The position numbers and the translations under genes were made by a program. A stretch of DNA of 64,000 nucleotides from the NCBI RefSeq assembly GCF_000473165.1, contig NZ_KI421506.1, positions 3,556 to 67,555 on the forward strand, read 5' to 3'. The DNA comes from Leisingera aquimarina DSM 24565. GTDB lineage: Bacteria; Pseudomonadota; Alphaproteobacteria; Rhodobacterales; Rhodobacteraceae. Below the pieces are notes generated by a model. That model saw only the letters and a list, made by a program, of their open reading frames with translations. It was not told the DNA's origin and ran no database searches. Below, piece by piece: positions 27,006 to 35,815 of this stretch (within the stretch, counting starts at the first letter, position 1; every line of letters begins with the position of its first letter).

Positions 27006-27518
27006 TCAGCCAGTCAGCCCGTGTAAAACCACCAGACCGGGCAGCCAGCCGGTGAAGATCCCGCACAACAGAGTTGCCATGGCGGTCAGCCGGGGGTTTC
27101 CGCGCCTGAGCGCGAGGTTCAGAAAATACAGGAACCAGAGCCCGGACCAGGCGGCCCAGCAGGCGGCCAGCCAGACATCGAATAACCCCTCCGCCTGCGC
27201 CAGCACCCGCAACGCCATGGGCGCCGCGGTCAGCGCCACAAACCCGTTGAACCAGCCCAGACCCTCGCCGCTGGAGGAAACCGCGCGGTTGTAGGCAACC
27301 CACAGATAGGTGGTACCGAACAGCAGGGTCATGCCCGCATCCAACAGGTCTGCCGGCTGCCGGGCATCAAGGGCAATCAGCAGAATGATGGCAAAGAACA
27401 CCAGAGCCGCGACCGCATTGATCAGAATGATTTCCCGGTCCTGGATCCGGCCGGCTTGCCAGACGCCGTTCAGGCACAGCACCACGCCGACCACCAGCAG
27501 GCTCAATCCCAGAAACAT
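27006..27518 (-). CDS. AmiS/UreI-family urea or short-amide channel
   Basis: A 170-residue protein with six predicted membrane segments. Its sequence follows the Helicobacter UreI pattern: LFGTTYLWVAYNR, WFNGFVALTAAPMAL, WAAWSGLWFLYFLN and IFTGWLPGLVVL line up in order with UreI segments. UreI/AmiS proteins let urea or short amides cross the inner membrane. Here urea would come from AllA and the allantoate step, so export or uptake of urea is inferred. It lies downstream of bhcD beyond a terminator and probably has its own promoter. Confidence 0.8.
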   Translation of the reverse strand: MFLGLSLLVVGVVLCLNGVWQAGRIQDREIILINAVAALVFFAIILLIALDARQPADLLDAGMTLLFGTTYLWVAYNRAVSSSGEGLGWFNGFVALTAAPMALRVLAQAEGLFDVWLAACWAAWSGLWFLYFLNLALRRGNPRLTAMATLLCGIFTGWLPGLVVLHGLTG

Positions 27519-27536
27519 GTTTGGAGTCCCTCAAAG

Positions 27537-27568
27537 AAAAAACAGGAGAGAGGTACACCTCTCTCCTG
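27537..27568 (-). terminator. Terminator of the bhc operon
   Basis: A perfect 12-base stem (27543-27554 with 27557-27568, AGGAGAGAGG core) with a 2-base loop is followed on the minus strand by six T. It ends the bhcABCD transcript before the UreI-like gene. Confidence 0.88.
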
Positions 27569-27614
27569 CCATTCCGCTATGCGGATATTTGCAGAATGTG
27601 TTTCTGGCTGGGAC

Positions 27615-28580
27615 TTAGAAATCGACCTCGATAGCGATGCCTTTTTCAACCGCCACATCAACTACGGAGGCCGCGACGGCCAGATCCTGCAGGCCGACGC
27701 CGGTGCCGTCGAACAAGGTGATCTGGTCGTCCGAGGTGCGGCCCGGGTTGATGCCGTTGATGACCGCGCCAATTTGGGCCACGTCGCCCTTCTGGATCAG
27801 GCCCTGCGCAATTGCATGCTGCGCCTCGCCGATGGAGACCGACTGGGCGACCTCATCAGTGAACACGTCTGCTGCGACCAGCAACTGCGGATCGACTTCC
27901 TGCTTGCCTTTGGTATCGGTACCCATGCAGGCGACGTGCGTGCCGGGGCTGACCTGATCCGCCTTCAGGATCGCATCAAAGGACGAGGTAATCGAGATGA
28001 TCACATCCGCTTCGCGCATACCGTCCAGTTCAACCGCTTCAAAGGGCAGCCCAGCTTCATCTGCCACCTCCTGCAGGTTCGGCAGCATCTCGGGGTGCAG
28101 GTTCCAGCCGATCACTTTTTCGAAGCTGCGTTGCTCCAAGGCGGCCCGCAGCTGGAACTTGGCCTGATGGCCGGCGCCGATCATGCCGATCACCTTGGCG
28201 TCCTGGCGGGCCAGGTGCTTGATCGACACCGAGGACGCCGCTGCCGTGCGCAGCGCGGTCAGCAGGTTGCCGCCAACCATTGCCTTCACCTTGCCGGTGT
28301 CGGGGTCGAACAGGAAGACGGTGGACTGGTGATTGATCAGCCCGCGCTTTTCCAGGTTGTTCGGCCAGTAGCCGCCGGCCTTCAGCCCAAGGGTCAGGCC
28401 TGCGCGGTCAAAGCCGCCCTTGAAGCCGTAAAGCGCATCTTCATGGCCGATCGCCTCGCGCACGACGGGGAAGTTGTAAGCATCGCCTGCGGCCATCGCG
28501 GCAAAGACCTTCTCGACCGCGTCGAACGAGGCTTCGCGGGTCACCAGGTCCGCAATCGCCTTTTCCGGAACGATATACAT
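27615..28580 (-). CDS. bhcD: Iminosuccinate reductase of the beta-hydroxyaspartate cycle
   Basis: BhcD reduces iminosuccinate to aspartate, closing the cycle that turns two glyoxylate into oxaloacetate. The 321-residue protein is in the ornithine cyclodeaminase/mu-crystallin family, with a Rossmann motif MIGAGHQAKFQL and the substrate region GGNLLTALRTAAASS. The assignment relies on the exact bhcA-bhcB-bhcC-bhcD order known from Paracoccus denitrificans. A terminator-like hairpin lies between bhcC and this gene. Confidence 0.92.
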   Translation of the reverse strand: MYIVPEKAIADLVTREASFDAVEKVFAAMAAGDAYNFPVVREAIGHEDALYGFKGGFDRAGLTLGLKAGGYWPNNLEKRGLINHQSTVFLFDPDTGKVKAMVGGNLLTALRTAAASSVSIKHLARQDAKVIGMIGAGHQAKFQLRAALEQRSFEKVIGWNLHPEMLPNLQEVADEAGLPFEAVELDGMREADVIISITSSFDAILKADQVSPGTHVACMGTDTKGKQEVDPQLLVAADVFTDEVAQSVSIGEAQHAIAQGLIQKGDVAQIGAVINGINPGRTSDDQITLFDGTGVGLQDLAVAASVVDVAVEKGIAIEVDF

Positions 28581-28597
28581 GTCTGTTTCTCCTCAAC

Positions 28598-28634
28598 AAA
28601 AAAGCCGGCGGAGGGCGGCATGCGCACCTCCGCC
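28598..28634 (-). terminator. Terminator-like hairpin between bhcC and bhcD
   Basis: GGCGGAGG (28607-28614) and CCTCCGCC (28627-28634) pair, and on the minus strand the stem is followed by GGC and six T. It lies inside an operon, so it may act as a partial terminator that lowers bhcD expression, or as a 3' end protecting the bhcABC message. Confidence 0.65.
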
Positions 28635-28650
28635 AGTTCGGGGATCGTTC

Positions 28651-29814
28651 TTAGTAGGCTTTGCCGCGGGCAGAGACCGGCCAGACGGTTTCAACCTTGC
28701 CGTTCCGCACGCCGACGTACCAGTCATGCACGTTGGCGGTCGGGTCGCAGTGACCGGGCACCAGCTTCAGCTTTTCGCCGACTTTCAGCACACCGTTCGG
28801 GTCGGCAACGACACCGTGCTCATCCGAGCATTTGATGTATTCCACGTCTTCCCGGCCGAAGATGAAGGGCAGGCCGCTGTCGACCGACTGCGCCTTGAGG
28901 CCCGCGTCCACGATGGCCTTGTCGGCCTTGGCGTGGCTCATCACCTGGGTCAGCAGGAAGAAGGCGTTTTCCCATTCGCCCTGGTCGATCCGGTTGCCGT
29001 CCTTGTCCAGGATGCGGCCGTAATCCGCGTCCATGAAGGCGTAGGAGCCGCACTGCAGCTCGTTGTAAACACCCGAGTTCGACTCGAAGTAGTAGGAGCC
29101 TGTGCCGCCGCCGGAAACCAGATCGCACTCGATGCCTTCGGCCTTCAGGCCCTCAACTGCATCGGCGACCTGGGCAATGGCGATGTCCAGCTTGGCCTTG
29201 CGGTCCTCATAGCTGTCCATGTGCTGCATCGCGCCCTGATAGGCCTGGATGCCGGAGAATTTGAGGTTCTCGGCCGCGTTCACCGCCTTGGCGATCTCAA
29301 CCACTGCTTCGGTGGTGGTCACGCCGCAGCGGCCCGCGCCGCAGTCGATCTCGACAAAGACTTCCAGCTCGGTGCCGTGCTTTTGCGCCGCCGCCGACAG
29401 GTCGGCCACGTTGTCGATGTCATCGACACAGACAATGGTGCGGGCGCCCAGCTTGGGCAGGCGGGCCAGACGGTCGATTTTTTGCGGGTCGCGGACCTGG
29501 TTCGAGACCAGCACATCCTTGATGCCGCCGCGGGCAAAGACTTCCGCCTCGGAGACCTTCTGGCAGCAGACGCCAACCGCGCCGCCCAGTTCTTCCTGCA
29601 GCTTGGCCACATTCACCGACTTGTGCATCTTGCCGTGCACCCGGTGGCGCATGCCGTGCGCCTTGGCATAGTCGCCCATCTTTTTGATATTGCGCTCCAG
29701 CGCGTCCAGATCGAGGACCAGCGCAGGGGTCTGGATGTCGGCTTCGTCCATGCCCGGGATCGCCGGGACGTCATAGCCGACTTCAAGCTCTTCGAATTTG
29801 GTCTGTGCGTTCAT
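28651..29814 (-). CDS. bhcC: Beta-hydroxyaspartate aldolase
   Basis: BhcC condenses glycine and glyoxylate to beta-hydroxyaspartate. The 387-residue protein belongs to the D-threonine aldolase/DSD1 family. The pyridoxal phosphate lysine is Lys62 in RVHGKMHKS, and the metal-binding GHCDPTANVHDW motif lies near the C-terminus. It sits between bhcB (17 bases upstream stop to start) and bhcD. Product and stereochemistry follow from the characterised cycle and are not visible in the sequence itself. Confidence 0.93.
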   Translation of the reverse strand: MNAQTKFEELEVGYDVPAIPGMDEADIQTPALVLDLDALERNIKKMGDYAKAHGMRHRVHGKMHKSVNVAKLQEELGGAVGVCCQKVSEAEVFARGGIKDVLVSNQVRDPQKIDRLARLPKLGARTIVCVDDIDNVADLSAAAQKHGTELEVFVEIDCGAGRCGVTTTEAVVEIAKAVNAAENLKFSGIQAYQGAMQHMDSYEDRKAKLDIAIAQVADAVEGLKAEGIECDLVSGGGTGSYYFESNSGVYNELQCGSYAFMDADYGRILDKDGNRIDQGEWENAFFLLTQVMSHAKADKAIVDAGLKAQSVDSGLPFIFGREDVEYIKCSDEHGVVADPNGVLKVGEKLKLVPGHCDPTANVHDWYVGVRNGKVETVWPVSARGKAY

Positions 29815-29830
29815 GGTTTTATTCCCCAGT

Positions 29831-30784
29831 TTAGCTGTTCATCCAGGGCAGCTTGTCGAGGTCGACATTGCCGCCGGTGACGATCAAGCCCACGCGTTTG
29901 CCCGCGAAGGCGTCCTTGTTTTTCAGAATGGCGGCGAGCGGCACCGCGCTGGACGGCTCCATCACGATGCGCAGGTGCTTCCAGATCAGTTTCATCGCGT
30001 CGATGATCTCGGCATCGGACGCGGTGTAGATCTCGCTCACGTGGCCCGAGACGAAATGCCAGGTCAGGTCTTTCAGCGGCACCAGCAGCCCGTCAGCGAT
30101 TGTCTTGGGCGCATCATCGGCGATGATGTAGCCCGCCTTGAAACTGCGGTAGGCGTCGTCGGCCTGCTCCGGCTCTGCCGCGATCACCTGGGTTTCCGGC
30201 GCCAGATTGGACAGCGTCAGGCAGGTGCCCGAGATCATGCCGCCGCCGCCGATCGGGGCCACAACCATGTCGAGCCCATCGGTCTGTTCGACGAACTCCT
30301 TGGCGCAGGTGCCCTGCCCCGCAATGACGCGGTGGTCATTGTAGGGATGCACGAAATCGCCGCCGGTCTCGGCCTGCACCTTGGCAAATGTCTCCTCGCG
30401 CGAGGTGGTGGAGGGCTCGCATTCGGTGATCTTGCCGCCATAGCGGCGCACGGTGTCCTTCTTGGCCTGCGGCGCGGTGCGCGGCATCACCACGTTGCAG
30501 GGAATGCCGCGCAGCATCGCCGCGTATGACAGGCAGGAGGCATGGTTGCCCGAGGAATGCGTCGCCACGCCCTTGGCGGCCTGCGCCTCATCCAGTCCGA
30601 AAACCGCGTTGCTGGCGCCGCGCACCTTAAAGGCGCCCGGCTCCTGGAAGTTCTCGCACTTGAAGAACAGCTCGGCTCCGGTCAGCTCATTCAGGTAAGC
30701 TGAGGTGCGCACCGGCGTGCGGCGGATATGCGGCTGGATTCGCTCATGCGCGGCCAGCATGTCCTCGTAAGTGGGGATATACAT
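29831..30784 (-). CDS. bhcB: Beta-hydroxyaspartate dehydratase
   Basis: BhcB dehydrates beta-hydroxyaspartate to iminosuccinate. The 317-residue enzyme is of the serine/threonine dehydratase fold. The pyridoxal phosphate lysine is Lys53 in EPGAFKVRGAS, and the cofactor phosphate loop SGNHASCLSYAA and GGGGMISG are present. The ATG at 30784 is preferred because AAGGA lies seven bases upstream; a second ATG at 30799 overlaps the bhcA stop. It could be mistaken for a threonine dehydratase, but the operon decides. Confidence 0.92.
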   Translation of the reverse strand: MYIPTYEDMLAAHERIQPHIRRTPVRTSAYLNELTGAELFFKCENFQEPGAFKVRGASNAVFGLDEAQAAKGVATHSSGNHASCLSYAAMLRGIPCNVVMPRTAPQAKKDTVRRYGGKITECEPSTTSREETFAKVQAETGGDFVHPYNDHRVIAGQGTCAKEFVEQTDGLDMVVAPIGGGGMISGTCLTLSNLAPETQVIAAEPEQADDAYRSFKAGYIIADDAPKTIADGLLVPLKDLTWHFVSGHVSEIYTASDAEIIDAMKLIWKHLRIVMEPSSAVPLAAILKNKDAFAGKRVGLIVTGGNVDLDKLPWMNS

Positions 30785-30798
30785 AACGGTATCCTTCA

Positions 30799-31989
30799 TT
30801 ACGCGGCGGCCTTGGCGCTGGCGCCGGTATTACCGCGGTAGTAATCCTGTGCAGCTGCCACGCCGGAGCCCAGCTGGATGTTCAGCCCCAGGTCGGCCAT
30901 GACCATTTCGGCGGTCGCAATGCCCGACAACGCCATCACGTCGGTCAGGCTGCCCAGGTGGCCGATGCGGAACACTTTGCCCGCGACCTCGCCCAGGCCG
31001 GTGCCAAAGGCGACGCCGTATTTCTCGGCCGCCAGGCTCACGAATTTGTTGGCGTCGAACCCTTCCGGCGTGCGGATGGCGCTGACGCTGTCGGAATAGA
31101 CGTCCGGCGACACGGCGCACAGCTCCAGCCCCCAGGCCCGGACCGCAGCGCGGACGCCCTCGGCAATCCGGTGGTGGCGGGCAAAGACATTCTCCAGCCC
31201 TTCGTCCAGCAGCATACCACAGGCCATGTTCAACCCGTTCAGCAGACCGACAGAGGGCGTGTAGGGATAGGCGCTGTTGGCGTAACCCGCGGCCATATCC
31301 TTGATATCAAAGAAGGTACGAGGCAGGGTCGCGGTCTCCGCCGCCTTCATCGCCTTGGGCGAGAAGCCAACGATGGCCAGGCCCGGCGGCAGCATGAAGC
31401 CCTTCTGCGAACCAGTGACGGCAATATCGACGCCCCATTCATCCATCCGGAAATCCATCGAGGCGATCGAGCTGACGCCATCGACAAACAGCAATGCCGG
31501 GTGGCCGGCCGCATCCAGCGCGCGGCGGACGGCGGCGATGTCGGATTTCACGCCGGTTGCGGTCTCGTTGTGGGTCGCCAGAACCGCCTTGATCTCGTGG
31601 GATGTGTCGGCGGTCAGGATTTCCTCGTAACGGTCTGCAGGCAGGCCTTCGCCCCAGGGGGTTTCGACAACCTGCACATTCAGCCCGTGGCGCTGGCACA
31701 TGTCGATCCAGCGGTGGCTGAACATGCCGTTACGCGCGGCCAGAATCTTGTCGCCTGCGCTCAGCGTGTTGGTGAGCGCGGTTTCCCAACCGCCGGTTCC
31801 GGTCGACGGAAACACAAAGATCTCAGCGGTTTCGCTTTTCAGAACTTTTTTCACACCGGCAAGCGCCGGGTGCAGGATCTGGCCGAACAGCGGCGAGCGG
31901 TGGTCCAGCGTCGGCATGTCCACTGCCTTGCGCAGTACTTCGGGCATATTGGTCGGACCGGGGATGAAAACCGGATTTTGAAAGCTCAT
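30799..31989 (-). CDS. bhcA: Aspartate--glyoxylate aminotransferase
   Basis: BhcA transfers the amino group of aspartate to glyoxylate, giving glycine and oxaloacetate, the entry step of the beta-hydroxyaspartate cycle. The 396-residue class V aminotransferase has its cofactor lysine at Lys196 in GSQKGFMLPPG. The ATG at 31989 is chosen since AGGAGGG lies six bases upstream; a longer frame opening at 32019 has no such site. It is first in bhcABCD and divergent from the IclR gene. Confidence 0.94.
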   Translation of the reverse strand: MSFQNPVFIPGPTNMPEVLRKAVDMPTLDHRSPLFGQILHPALAGVKKVLKSETAEIFVFPSTGTGGWETALTNTLSAGDKILAARNGMFSHRWIDMCQRHGLNVQVVETPWGEGLPADRYEEILTADTSHEIKAVLATHNETATGVKSDIAAVRRALDAAGHPALLFVDGVSSIASMDFRMDEWGVDIAVTGSQKGFMLPPGLAIVGFSPKAMKAAETATLPRTFFDIKDMAAGYANSAYPYTPSVGLLNGLNMACGMLLDEGLENVFARHHRIAEGVRAAVRAWGLELCAVSPDVYSDSVSAIRTPEGFDANKFVSLAAEKYGVAFGTGLGEVAGKVFRIGHLGSLTDVMALSGIATAEMVMADLGLNIQLGSGVAAAQDYYRGNTGASAKAAA

Positions 31990-32050
31990 GTCGTGCCCTC
32001 CTGTGGCGATTTCCGTCACTGTAAAGGGCCGTGCTGCGCAGGGGAATTTT

Positions 32051-32069
32051 TTTGAAAAAAGCTTTCAAA
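32051..32069. promoter_or_regulatory. TTTGAAA-N5-TTTCAAA inverted repeat in the bhc promoter
   Basis: TTTGAAA (32051-32057) and TTTCAAA (32063-32069) form an inverted repeat about 60 bases upstream of bhcA, in the divergent gap with the IclR gene. It is a candidate BhcR operator; BhcR is known in Paracoccus to bind this intergenic region, but the exact site here is inferred. Confidence 0.45.
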
Positions 32070-32187
32070 AATCCAAACAGAACGGTTAATTACTTTAAAA
32101 ATAATGGTTTGTGTTTTTTCACTGTACAGAAGTGATTTTCAGTTTTATTCATAAGCTGCTGCTTGAATTGCCTTGGAAGACCTAAAA

Positions 32188-33021
32188 ATGCCCCAACCAC
32201 CACGCCGGAAAGGCCGCCCCAAGAGCTTTGATTCCGCCAGCCAGCCAGCCACGATCCAATCGCTGGACCGGGCGCTGGATGTATTGGACGCGCTGGCCGC
32301 TGCCAACGGCATGACGCTGACGGAATTGTCCTCTGCATTGGGTCAGTCGGCCGCCACCATGTACCGGGTGCTATCGACACTGGAGGTTCGCCAGATCGTC
32401 GAAGTGGAGCCGCAAAGCCAGACTTGGCACATCGGCGCGATGGCGTTCCGTCTCGGCTCTGCCTTCCTGCGCCGCTCCAGCGTGATCGAAAGGGCGCGGC
32501 CGGTGATGCGGGAGCTGATGGAGGCCACTGGCGAGACCTCCAACCTCGGCATCGAACGCGGCGGCGACGTGATGTTCGTAAGCCAGGTGGAAACCCATGA
32601 ATCGATCCGCGCCTTTTTCCCGCCCGGCACCACTTCACCGATGCACGCTTCGGGCATCGGCAAGGCGCTGCTCAGCTGTTTCGGAGAGGATCAGTTGACC
32701 CGTTTCCTGCGGGGGCAGGCACTGGAACGGTTCACGGAAAAAACCCTGACCTCCGCGGAAGCCCTGCGCGCTGATTTGGCGCAGATCCGAAGCCGCGGCT
32801 GGTCGTTCGACGATGAAGAAAAAGCACCGGGGATGCGCTGTGTTGCCGCCCCAGTTTTTGGCATGCAGGGTGAGGTGCTGGCAGGGATTTCCATCTCCGG
32901 CCCCACCGCCCGGATGCCGGACGGCGGCATCAACGGCATCGGCGCCCTGGTGAAGGACGCCGCAGAAAAACTTTCGTATGGATTGGGCGCGCCCGCAGCT
33001 GTGGAAACTCCGCCCGGCTGA
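32188..33021 (+). CDS. bhcR: IclR-family regulator of the beta-hydroxyaspartate cycle
   Basis: BhcR controls bhcABCD in response to glyoxylate in Paracoccus. This 277-residue protein has the IclR winged helix (about 22-80, SLDRALDVLDALAAANGMTL then SAATMYRVLSTLEV) and a C-terminal effector domain with HASGIGKALLS and the GMRCVAAPVF motif. The ATG at 32188 follows GGAAG; a TTG at 32173 is in frame but less likely. It is divergent from bhcA. Confidence 0.92.
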   Translation: MPQPPRRKGRPKSFDSASQPATIQSLDRALDVLDALAAANGMTLTELSSALGQSAATMYRVLSTLEVRQIVEVEPQSQTWHIGAMAFRLGSAFLRRSSVIERARPVMRELMEATGETSNLGIERGGDVMFVSQVETHESIRAFFPPGTTSPMHASGIGKALLSCFGEDQLTRFLRGQALERFTEKTLTSAEALRADLAQIRSRGWSFDDEEKAPGMRCVAAPVFGMQGEVLAGISISGPTARMPDGGINGIGALVKDAAEKLSYGLGAPAAVETPPG

Positions 33022-33072
33022 ACAGTCGGGAAGCGTCCGGGCACATATTCGGGCCGGGCGCTCCCCCGCCGC

Positions 33073-33903
33073 TCAACGCAGCGGCGCCAGCGGCATGTGC
33101 CGGTTGACGTCTTTATACAGCAGATAGCGGAATTTGCCCGGTCCGCCCGCATAGCAGGCCTGCGGGCAGAAGGCGCGCAGCCACATGTAATCTCCGGCTT
33201 CCACCTCGACCCAGTCCTGATTCAGCCGGTAAACCGCCTTGCCTTCCAGCACATACAGCCCGTGTTCCATCACATGGGTTTCGGCAAATGGGATCACTGC
33301 GCCGGGTTCAAAGGTGACAATGGTCACATGCATGTCGTGGCGCAGATCGTTCGGGTCCACAAAGCGGGTCGTCGCCCATTTCCCCTCGGTCTCCGGCATC
33401 GGGGTCGGATCGACGTGTTTGTCGCTGGTGACAAATGCTTCCGGCGCGTCCAGACCTGCAACCGGCTGATAAGCCTTGCGGATCCAGTGGAACCGGACCG
33501 GCGCATCGCCATTGTTGCGCAAGCTCCAATTGGCATGCGGCGGCAGGAAGGCATAGCCGCCTTCCTCCATTTCATGCATAGCGCCATCAACGGCCAGGGT
33601 CATCGCACCTTGCACCACAAACAGCACCGCCTCGGTGCCTGCTTCGGTTTCGGGACGATCACTGCCACCGCCAGGCTGCACCTCTGCGATGTACTGCGAA
33701 AACGTCTCGGCAAATCCGGACAGCGGGCGCGACAGCACCCAGAACCGCGCCTTGTCCCAGAACGGCAGCAGACTTGTCACGATGTCACTCATCGTGCCTT
33801 TGGGGATCACCGCATAGGCTTCGGTGAACATCGCGCGGTCGGTCAGCAGCTGGGTCTGCGGCGGCAGCCCGCCTTCCGGTGCGTAATAGGATCGTTTAGT
33901 CAT
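33073..33903 (-). CDS. allE: (S)-ureidoglycine aminohydrolase
   Basis: AllE (UGHY, YlbA) releases ammonia from (S)-ureidoglycine to give (S)-ureidoglycolate for AllA. The 276-residue bicupin starts MTKRSYYAPEGGLPPQ, which is characteristic, and carries the metal-binding cupin motif FAETHVMEHGLYVLEGK in its second half. The ATG at 33903 follows AAAGG and gives the family length; an upstream extension of 17 residues is unsupported. Its presence implies an allantoate amidohydrolase elsewhere, which is not in the window. Confidence 0.92.
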   Translation of the reverse strand: MTKRSYYAPEGGLPPQTQLLTDRAMFTEAYAVIPKGTMSDIVTSLLPFWDKARFWVLSRPLSGFAETFSQYIAEVQPGGGSDRPETEAGTEAVLFVVQGAMTLAVDGAMHEMEEGGYAFLPPHANWSLRNNGDAPVRFHWIRKAYQPVAGLDAPEAFVTSDKHVDPTPMPETEGKWATTRFVDPNDLRHDMHVTIVTFEPGAVIPFAETHVMEHGLYVLEGKAVYRLNQDWVEVEAGDYMWLRAFCPQACYAGGPGKFRYLLYKDVNRHMPLAPLR

Positions 33904-33975
33904 GGGCTGCCTTTCCTGCTGAACTGCTGCCACTTTGATAACTGCCTGGGCCACGCAACCGAACTTAATTCCGTA

Positions 33976-33989
33976 TCAAGAATGCTTGA
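33976..33989. promoter_or_regulatory. TCAAG-N4-CTTGA inverted repeat upstream of allE
   Basis: TCAAG and CTTGA flank AATG about 73 bases upstream of the allE start. It is a small symmetric site in the gap between modC and allE and a candidate operator. Confidence 0.3.
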
Positions 33990-34025
33990 AGGATTGTTTT
34001 GGTATTTTTGAAGACGCGGGCTGCC

Positions 34026-35111
34026 CTATCCGCCCCCGCCGATATCCTCTGGCGCGATGGACACGGTCTTGACCACAGCAAAGCACTCCACTCCCGCCTC
34101 CAGCCCCAAGGCCTGGGCAGAACGCCGGGTGACCCGGGCCAGCACCCGCCCGGCGGGCGTTTGCAGCGAGACCATGGCCCCCGGACCGCCGCCAGTGCGG
34201 ACATGCTCAATCGTGCCGGGCAGAATGTTGAGCGCCGAGAGACCTTCGGGAGGCTGGCGTGACAGGATCACCTCATGCGCCGAGATCCTGACCCGCACCA
34301 CACTGCCCACAGCTTTTGCGATCTGCGGCAGGAACAGCAGTACACCGCCCGCGTCGAGTTCTGTCAGCCCGTCGTTGTGATGACTGGCAACACGTGCCTC
34401 CAGCAGCGCCCCGGCGGCCCGAACCCCTGCGGGCATGACGGCAGTGTCGCCCAGCACCTCCGCCGCGGTTCCTTGCCGCTGCACCTTGCCGTCCTGCAGC
34501 ACCACAACCGTGGTGGCCAGCCGTGCCACCTCCGCTGCAGAGTGGCTGACATAAAGCATCGGAATGCCGATCTCGTCGCGCAACCGCTCAAAATAGGGCA
34601 GGATTTCCGCCTTGCGCGCCTCATCCAAAGCTGACAGCGGCTCATCCGCCAGGATCATCCGCGGCGCCGACAGCAGCGCCCGGCCAAGTGCCACCCGCTG
34701 CTTCTCGCCGCCTGACAGCAGACCCGGCCGCCGTTGCAGCAGAGGGCCAATGCCCAGCAGCTCCACAACCCGGTCCAGGCTCTCTCGCTTGGCATCCCTC
34801 GGCGCGAACCATTGCCCGAACGCCAAGTTCTGCCGCACCGTCAGATGCGGGAACAGCCGGCCCTCCTGAAACACATAGCCCATGCGGCGCTTGTGCGGCG
34901 GCAGCCAGTGCCGCTGGGTGGTGTCAAACAGCAACTCACTGTCCAGTGCCACCCGCCCCTGATCCGGGCGCAACAGGCCGGCCACCGCCTGTATCACTGT
35001 TGTCTTGCCGGTTCCGGAACGGCCAAACAGCACGGTGACGCCTGGTGGCGCCTCGAATTGCACATCCAGCCCGAACCCCGGCAGCGCATGCCGCAGCGAG
35101 ACAGTCAGCAT
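34026..35111 (-). CDS. modC: Molybdate ABC transporter, ATP-binding protein
   Basis: ModC powers molybdate import. The 361-residue protein has Walker A GRSGTGKTT, signature LSGGEKQRVALGRAL, Walker B MILADEPLSALDEA and a C-terminal TOBE/Mop molybdate-binding region (from about 285). Its start overlaps the modB stop. Molybdate is needed for xanthine dehydrogenase encoded about 15 kb away, which makes the location sensible. Confidence 0.93.
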   Translation of the reverse strand: MLTVSLRHALPGFGLDVQFEAPPGVTVLFGRSGTGKTTVIQAVAGLLRPDQGRVALDSELLFDTTQRHWLPPHKRRMGYVFQEGRLFPHLTVRQNLAFGQWFAPRDAKRESLDRVVELLGIGPLLQRRPGLLSGGEKQRVALGRALLSAPRMILADEPLSALDEARKAEILPYFERLRDEIGIPMLYVSHSAAEVARLATTVVVLQDGKVQRQGTAAEVLGDTAVMPAGVRAAGALLEARVASHHNDGLTELDAGGVLLFLPQIAKAVGSVVRVRISAHEVILSRQPPEGLSALNILPGTIEHVRTGGGPGAMVSLQTPAGRVLARVTRRSAQALGLEAGVECFAVVKTVSIAPEDIGGGG

Positions 35112-35815
35112 CAGCGCCCCCCAGCCCGGTCAGCAACCCTGCGCGCCAGCAGTTCTGACAGCAGCAGCGCAATCAATGCGATGGCAATCGACACCAGCGT
35201 CAGCCGCAGCGCAGCGCTTTCACCGCCCGGCACCTGCAGGAAAGTGTAAATCGCCGACGGCAGGGTCTGCGTCTGTCCCGGAATGCTTGAAACAAAGGTG
35301 ATTGTGGCCCCGAATTCCCCCATCGCCTTGGCAAACCCCAGTACTGTGCCGGCAATCAGGCCAGGCAGGATCATCGGCAAGGTAACGGTGGCAAAACATA
35401 ACGCCCGAGATGCACCCAGCGTCGCGGCAGCTTGTTCCAGCTTGGGGTCCACCGCCTCAACCGACAAGCGGATCGCCCGCACCATCAGCGGAAAGGCCAT
35501 GATACCCGCGGCCAGCGCTGCCCCGGTCCAGCGGAAGGCAAAAACAATACCGATCTGCTGCAGCGCACCTCCGACCGGTCCCTTGGTGCCGAATACCATC
35601 AAAAGCAGATAGCCGGTCACGACCGGCGGCAGGATCAGCGGCAGATGCACCAGGCTGTTCAGGAGCTGCTTGCCGGGAAACTGCCAGCGCGCCAGCGCAT
35701 AGGCGACAAACACCGCCAGTGGCAGCGCGGCCAGTGTTGCCCACAACGAGACCCGCAGTGACAGCATCACTGCCTGCCACTCCTCGGGACCCAGCCATGC
35801 AGCCTCAGCGTTCAC
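35111..35815 (-). CDS. modB: Molybdate ABC transporter, permease
   Basis: A 234-residue permease with five to six membrane segments. PLILPPVVTGYLLL and the EAA-loop region EQAAATLGASRALCFATVTLP are typical of ModB. It overlaps modA at its start and modC at its stop by a few bases, so the three genes are tightly coupled. Confidence 0.93.
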   Translation of the reverse strand: MNAEAAWLGPEEWQAVMLSLRVSLWATLAALPLAVFVAYALARWQFPGKQLLNSLVHLPLILPPVVTGYLLLMVFGTKGPVGGALQQIGIVFAFRWTGAALAAGIMAFPLMVRAIRLSVEAVDPKLEQAAATLGASRALCFATVTLPMILPGLIAGTVLGFAKAMGEFGATITFVSSIPGQTQTLPSAIYTFLQVPGGESAALRLTLVSIAIALIALLLSELLARRVADRAGGR

